A stretch of 64,000 bases of DNA from Glandiceps talaboti. Lineage: Eukaryota > Hemichordata > Enteropneusta > Spengelidae. The notes under the pieces are model-generated. The model saw only the letters and a list, made by a program, of their open reading frames with translations. It was not told the origin of the DNA and did not search any database. Positions 58,601 through 64,000 of the stretch are shown here, in pieces. The translations under genes were made by a program, and so were the position numbers. Position 1 is the first letter of the stretch; the number at the start of each line of letters is the position of its first letter. The DNA lies in the NCBI RefSeq assembly GCF_964340395.1, contig NC_135557.1, positions 434,001 through 498,000 on the forward strand, given 5' to 3'.

Positions 58601-61224
58601 GTAATATTTGGTGTTAGTGCCCCTTTATGGTAATATTTGGTGTTAGTGCCCCTTTATGGTAATATTTGGTGGTAGTGCCCCTTTATGGTAATATTTGGTA
58701 TTAGTGCCCCTTTATGGTAATATTTGGTGTTAGTGCAGCTTTATGGTAATATTTGGTGTTAGTGCCCCTTTATGGTAATATTTTGTGTTAGTGCCCCTTT
58801 ATGGTAATATTTTGTGTTAGTGCCCCTTTATGGTAATATTTAGTGTTAGTGCCCCTTTATGGTAATATTTGGTGTTAGTGCCCCTTTATGGTAATATTTG
58901 GTGATAGTGCCCCTTTATGGTAATATTTAGTGTTAGTGCCCCTTTATGGTAATATTTGGTGTCAGTGCCCCTTTATGGTAATATTTGGTGTTAGTGCAGC
59001 TTTATGGTAATATTTGGTGTTAGTGCCCCTTTATGGTAATATTTGGTGTTAGTGCCCCTTTATGGTAATATTTGGTGTTAGTGCCCCTTTATGGTAATAT
59101 TTGGTGTTAGTGCCCCTTTATGGTAATATTTGGTGGTAGTGCCCCTCTATGGTAATATTTGGTATTAGTGCCCCTTTATGGTAATATTTGGTGTTAGTGC
59201 AGCTTTATGGTAATATTTAGTGTTAGTGCCCCTTTATGGTAATATTTGGTGTTAGTGCCCCTTTATGGTAATATTTGGTGTTAGTGCAGCTTTATGGTAA
59301 TATTTGGTGTTAGTGCAGCTTTATGGTAATATTTGGTGTTAGTGCAGCTTTATGGTAATATTTGGTGTTAGTGCCCCTTTATGGTAATATTTGGTGTTAG
59401 TGCCCCTTTATGGTAATATTTGGTGTTAGTGCCCCTTTATGGTAATATTTGGTGGTAGTGCCCCTTTATGGTAATATTTGGTATTAGTGCCCCTTTATGG
59501 TAATATTTGGTGTTAGTGCAGCTTTATGGTAATATTTGGTGTTAGTGCCCCTTTATGGTAATATTTGGTGTTAGTGCCCCTTTATGGTAATATTTGGTGC
59601 TGGTGCAGCTTTATGGTAATATTTGGTGTTAGTGCAGCTTTATGGTAATATTTAGTGTTAGTGCCCCTTTATTGTAATATTTGGTGTTAGTGCCCCTTTA
59701 TGGTAATATTTGGTGTTAGTGCAGCTTTATGGTAATATTTGGTGTTAGTGCCCCTTTATGGTAATATTTGGTGTTAGTGCCCCTTTATGGTAATATTTGG
59801 TGTTAGTGCAGCTTTATGGTAATATTTGGTGTTAGTGCAGCTTTATTGTAATATTTAGTGTCAGTGCAGCTTCATGGTAATATTTGGTGTTAGTGCCCCT
59901 TTATGGTAATATTTGGTGTTAGTGCCCCTTTATGGTAATATTTGGTGTTAGTGCCCCTTTATGGTAATATTTTGTGTTAGTCCAGCTTTAAGGTAATATT
60001 TGGTGTTAGTGCAGCTTTATGGTAATATTTGGTGTTAGTGCCCCTGTATGGTAATATTTGGTGTTAGTGAACCTTTATGGTAATATTTTGTGTTAGTCCA
60101 GCTTCATGGTAATATTTTGTGTTAGTGCCCCTTTATGGTAATATTTGGTGTTAGTGCCCCTTTATGGTAATATTTGGTGTTAGTGCCCCTTTATGGTAAT
60201 ATTTGGTGTTAGAGCAGCTTTATGGTAATATTTTGTGTTAGTGCCCCTTTATGGTAATATTTGGTGTTAGTGCCCCTTTATGGTAATATTTGGTGTTAGT
60301 GCCCCTTTATGGTAATATTTGGTGTTAGTGCCCCTTTATGGTAATATTTGGTGTTAGTGCCCCTTTATGGTAATATTTTGTGTTAGTGCCCCTTTATGGT
60401 ATTATTTGGTGTTAGGGCCCCTTTATGGTAATATTTGGTGTTAGTGCAGCTTTATGGTAATATTTAGTGTTAGTGCCCCTTTATGGTAATATTTGGTGTT
60501 AGTGCAGCTTTATGGTAATATTTGGTGTTAGTGCCCCTTTATGGTAATATTTGGTGTTAGTGCCCCTTTATGGTAATATTTGGTGTTAGTGCATCTTTAT
60601 GGTAATATTTGGTATTAGTGCCCCTTTATGGTAATATTTATTGTTAGTGCCCCTTTATGGTAATATTTGGTGTTAGTGCCCCTTTATGGTAATATTTGGT
60701 GTTAGTGGAGCTTTATGGTAATATTTGGTGTTAGTGCAGCTTTATGGTAATATTTGGTGTTAGTGCCCCTTTATGGTAGTATTTAGTGTCAGTGCCCCTT
60801 TATGGTAATATTTGGTGTTAGTGCCCCTTTATGGTAATATTTGGTGTTAGTGCCCCTTTATGGTAATATCTGGTGTTAGTGCCCCTTTATGGTAATATCT
60901 GGTGTTAGTGCCCCTTTATGGTTATATTTGGTATTAGTGCAGCTTTATGGTAATATTTTGTGTTAGTGCCCCTTTATGGTAATATTTGGTGTTAGTGCAG
61001 CTTTATGGTAATATTTAGTGTTAGTGCAGCTTTATGGTAATATTTGGTGTTAGTGCCCCTTTATGGTAATATTTAGTGTTAGTCCAGCTTTATGGTAATA
61101 TTTGGTGTTAGTGCCCCTTTATGGTAATATTTGGTGTTAGTACAGCTTGATGGTAATGTTTTGTGTTAGTGTCCCTTTATGGTAATATTTTGTGTTAGTG
61201 CCCCTTGATGGTAATATTTGGTGT
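52660..61224 (+). repeat. 29-bp minisatellite array, about 295 copies
   Basis: Unit AGTGCCCCTTTATGGTAATA plus TTTGGTGTT. The main variants are CCCC or CAGC after AGTG, and TTTGG, TTTAG or TTTTG near the end. Rare variants recur at multiples of 29: GGTGCTGGTGCAGC near 53480, 54640 and 59600 (first step 1160 bp = 40 units), and GTACAGCTTGATGG at 56355, 58066 and 61140 (1711 bp = 59 units; 3074 bp = 106 units). So blocks of 40-59 units were themselves amplified. The array occupies 70% of host intron 5 and stops 11 bp before exon 6. Confidence 0.97.
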
Positions 61225-61235
61225 TTCTTTTACAG

Positions 61236-61310
61236 AGAAGACAGAATCATTTACACAGCGGTAAACAAGTGTTTGTTCAGTTGGAAATACTCCATAGCCG
61301 GGATATTTTT
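61236..61310 (+). CDS. Host gene exon 6, cNMP-binding domain strand
   Basis: 75-bp exon, phase 0 in and out, acceptor TTTCTTTTACAG and donor TTT|GTGAGT. Reads RRQNHLHSGKQVFVQLEILH then SRDIF. The pattern 'VxVxxLxxxDIF' is the strand and turn preceding the conserved Gly-Glu of cNMP-binding domains (general form ...LxxGDxFGE), so the next exon should begin with that part. It joins exon 5 in phase. It is a single exon wedged between two minisatellites. Confidence 0.85.
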
Positions 61311-61360
61311 GTGAGTAGACTTCTTTATTTAGTCGGTTTAAATAGTATATAGACATGTAT

Positions 61361-64000
61361 TATAGAAGTAGTAGTCTAGTGTTTGTTGTAGTAGTCTAGT
61401 GTTTGTTGTAGTAGTCTAGTGTTTGTTTTAGTAGTCTAGTGTTTGTTGTAGTAGTCTAGTGTTTATTGTAGTAGTCTAGTGTTTGTTGTAGTAGTCTAGT
61501 GTTTGTTGTAGTATTCTAGTGTTTGTTGTAGTAGTCTAGTGGTTGTTGTAGTAGTCTAGTATTTCATGTAGTAGTCTAGTATTTCTTGTAGTAGTCTAGT
61601 ATTTCTTGTAGTAGTCTAGTATTTCTTGTAGTAGTCTAGTATTTCTTGTAGTAGTCTAGTATTTCTTGTAGTAGTCTAGTGTTTCTTGTAGTAGTCTAGT
61701 GTTTCTTGTAGTAGTCTAGTATTTCTTGTAGTAGTCTAGTATTTCTTGTAGTAGTCTAGTGTTTCCTGTAGTAGTCTAGTGTTTGTTGTAGTAGTCTAGT
61801 ATTTCTTGTAGTAGTCTAGTATTTCTTGTAGTAGTCTAGTATTTCTTGTAGTAGTCTAGTATTTCTTGTAGTAGTCTAGTGTTTCTTGTAGTAGTCTAGT
61901 ATTTCTTGTGGTAGTCTAGTATTTCTTGTAGTAGTCTAGTGTTTCTTGTAGTAGTCTATTATTTCTTGTAGTAGTCTAGTAGTTCTTGTAGTAGTCTAGT
62001 GTTTCTTGTAGTAGTCTAGTGTTTCTTGTAGTAGTCTAGTATTTCTTGTAGTAGTCTAGTATTTCTTGTAGTAGTCTAGTGTTTGTTGTAGTAGTCTAGT
62101 ATTTCTTGTAGTAGTCTAGTGTTTCTTGTAGTAGTCTAGTGTTTGTTGTAGTAGTCTAGTGTTTGTTGTAGTAGTCTAGTGTTTGTTGTAGTAGTCTAGT
62201 GTTTGTTGTAGTAGTCTAGTGTTTCTTGTAGTAGTCTAGTATTTCTTGTAGTAGTCTAGTGTTTCTTGTAGTAGTCTAGTGTTTCTTGTAGTAGTCTAGT
62301 GTTTCTTGTAGTAGTCTAGTGTTTGTTGTAGTAGTCTAGTATTTCTTGTAGTAGTCTAGTGTTTCTTGTAGTAGTCTAGTGTTTGTTGTAGTAGTCTAGT
62401 AGTTCTTGTAGTAGTCTAGTGTTTCTTGTAGTAGTCTAGTATTTCTTGTAGTAGTCTAGTATTTCTTGTAGTAGTCTAGTATTTCTTGTAGTAGTCTAGT
62501 ATTTCTTGTAGTAGTCTAGTATTTCTTGTAGTAGTCTAGTATTTCTTGTAGTAGTCTAGTATTTCTTGTAGTAGTCTAGTATTTCTTGTAGTAGTCTAGT
62601 GTTTGTTGTAGTAGTCTAGTATTTCTTGTAGTAGTCTAGTGTTTCTTGTAGTAGTCTAGTGTTTCTTGTAGTAGTCTAGTGTTTGTTGTAGTAGTCTAAT
62701 GTTTCTTGTAGTAGTCTAGTATTTCTTGTAGTAGTCTAGTATTTCTTGTAGTAGTCTAGTATTTCTTGTAGTAGTCTAGTATTTCTTGTAGTAGTCTAGT
62801 GTTTGTTGTAGTAGTCTAGTATTTCTTGTAGTAGTCTAGTGTTTCTTGTGGTAGTCTAGTTTTTCTTGTAGTAGTCTAGTATTTCTTGTAGTAGTCTAGT
62901 ATTTCTTGTAGTAGTCTAGTATTTCTTGTAGTAGTCTAGTATTTCTTGTAGTAGTCTAGTGTTTGTTGTAGTAGTCTAGTATTTCTTGTAGTAGTCTAGT
63001 GTTTCTTGTAGTAGTCTAGTGTTTGTTGTAGTAGTCTAGTATTTCTTGTAGTAGTCTAGTGTTTCTTGTAGTAGTCTAGTGTTTTTTGTAGTAGTCTAGT
63101 ATTTCTTGTAGTAGTCTAGTGTTTGTTGTAGTAGTCTAGTATTTCTTGTAGTAGTCTAGTGTTTCTTGTAGTAGTCTAGTGTTTGTTGTAGTAGTCTAGT
63201 ATTTCTTGTAGTAGTCTAGTGTTTCTTGTAGTAGTCTAGTGTTTTTTGTAGTAGTCTAGTATTTCTTGTAGTAGTCTAGTGTTTGTTGTAGTAGTCTAGT
63301 ATTTCTTGTAGTAGTCTAGTGTTTCTTGTAGTAGTCTAGTGTTTGTTGTAGTAGTCTAGTATTTCTTGCAGTAGTCTAGTATTTCTTGTAGTAGTCTAGT
63401 GTTTGTTGTAGTAGTCTAGTATTTCTTGTAGTAGTCTAGTATTTCTTGTAGTAGTCTAGTATTTCTTGTAGTAGTCTAGTATTTCTTGTAGTAGTCTAGT
63501 GTTTGTTGTAGTAGTCTAGTATTTCTTGTAGTAGTCTAGTATTTCTTGTAGTAGTCTAGTGTTTGTTGTAGTAGTCTAGTATTTCTTGTAGTAGTCTAGT
63601 ATTTCTTATAGTAGTCTAGTGTTTGGTGTAGTAGTCTATTATTTCTTGTAGAAGTCTAGTATTTCTTGTAGTAGTCTAGTGTTTCTTGTAGTAGTCTAGT
63701 GTTTGTTGTAGTAGTCTAGTGTTTGTTGTAGTAGTCTAGTATTTCTTGTAGTAGTCTAGTGTTTGTTGTAGAAGTCTAGTATTTCTTGTAGTAGTCTAGT
63801 GTTTGTTGTAGTAGTCTAGTGTTTGTTGTAGTAGTCTAGTGTTTGTTGTAGTAGTCTAGTATTTCTTGTAGTAGTCTAGTGTTTCTTGTAGTAGTCTAGT
63901 GTTTCTTGTAGTAGTCTAGTATTTCTTGTAGTAGTCTAGTATTTCTTGTAGTAGTCTAGTATTTCTTGTAGTAGTCTAGTGTTTGTTGTAGTAGTCTAGT
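61361..64000 (+). repeat. 20-bp minisatellite array
   Basis: About 131 units of exactly 20 bp (GTAGTCTAGTGTTTCTTGTA). Variants: GTTTG or GTTTC or ATTTC at positions 11-15. Almost no indels, so the register holds over 2.6 kb. It starts about 50 bp after the exon 6 donor and runs off the right window edge. Confidence 0.97.

Noticed and set aside
52660-64000. CRISPR or satellite DNA with coding frames
   Set aside because: Pure tandem 29- and 20-bp arrays with no spacers; frames are closed by TAG in most units.

Overview
The window looks like nuclear DNA of a marine-type invertebrate metazoan; the phylum cannot be fixed from the sequence. The reasons are GT-AG introns with strong GTAAGA/GTAAGT donors, non-LTR retrotransposons, PIF/Harbinger-type DNA elements, a Maverick/Polinton and a very heavy load of mini- and microsatellites. 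No bacterial operon, CRISPR array or rRNA gene is visible.

The host signal is one plus-strand gene that runs through the window and off its right edge. Six phase-consistent exons are visible: 15744-15811, 16290-16367, 17251-17311, 18731-18863, 48617-48921 and 61236-61310. Together they encode part of a cyclic-nucleotide-binding (cNMP) domain of the CNBD2-like type, with a Ser/Arg-rich insert inside the domain. Earlier exons were not found and later exons lie beyond the window. Almost everything from 15.7 kb onward is an intron of this gene or a repeat inside an intron.

Region by region: 1-7.1 kb is a chain of tandem arrays (50-, 46-, 41- and 37-bp units and tetranucleotides). The 41-bp array grew out of a reverse-transcriptase motif of a decayed LINE at 3.2-4.6 kb. 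7.1-10.2 kb holds a hAT-like fragment and non-autonomous repeats. 10.3-15.6 kb is a nest: a Harbinger-type element (TAA duplication) that contains a 5'-truncated minus-strand LINE, a tRNA-headed SINE-like piece and a second Harbinger-type element (TTA duplication). 15.7-18.9 kb carries exons 1-4, microsatellites and a third Harbinger-type element. 19.1-47.7 kb is a whole Polinton in intron 4, inserted in a (TA)n tract, with ~668-bp inverted repeats that each carry a C2H2 zinc-finger reading frame. 47.8-61.2 kb has a small inverted-repeat element, exon 5, further repeats and an 8.6-kb 29-bp minisatellite that stops 11 bases before exon 6. A 20-bp minisatellite fills the rest.

The Polinton carries recognisable protein-primed DNA polymerase B, RVE integrase with a chromodomain, a double-jelly-roll major capsid protein and a packaging ATPase, plus about a dozen unassigned genes. 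Most genes are broken by stops or frameshifts; the major capsid gene is open over 422 codons. No adenain-like protease was recognised. An 11.3-kb DDE transposon, with a 3-bp duplication, its own transposase and a spliced second gene, sits inside one Polinton gene and itself contains a fold-back element. The nesting is therefore host intron > Polinton > DDE transposon > fold-back element. The Polinton reads as an inactive relic.
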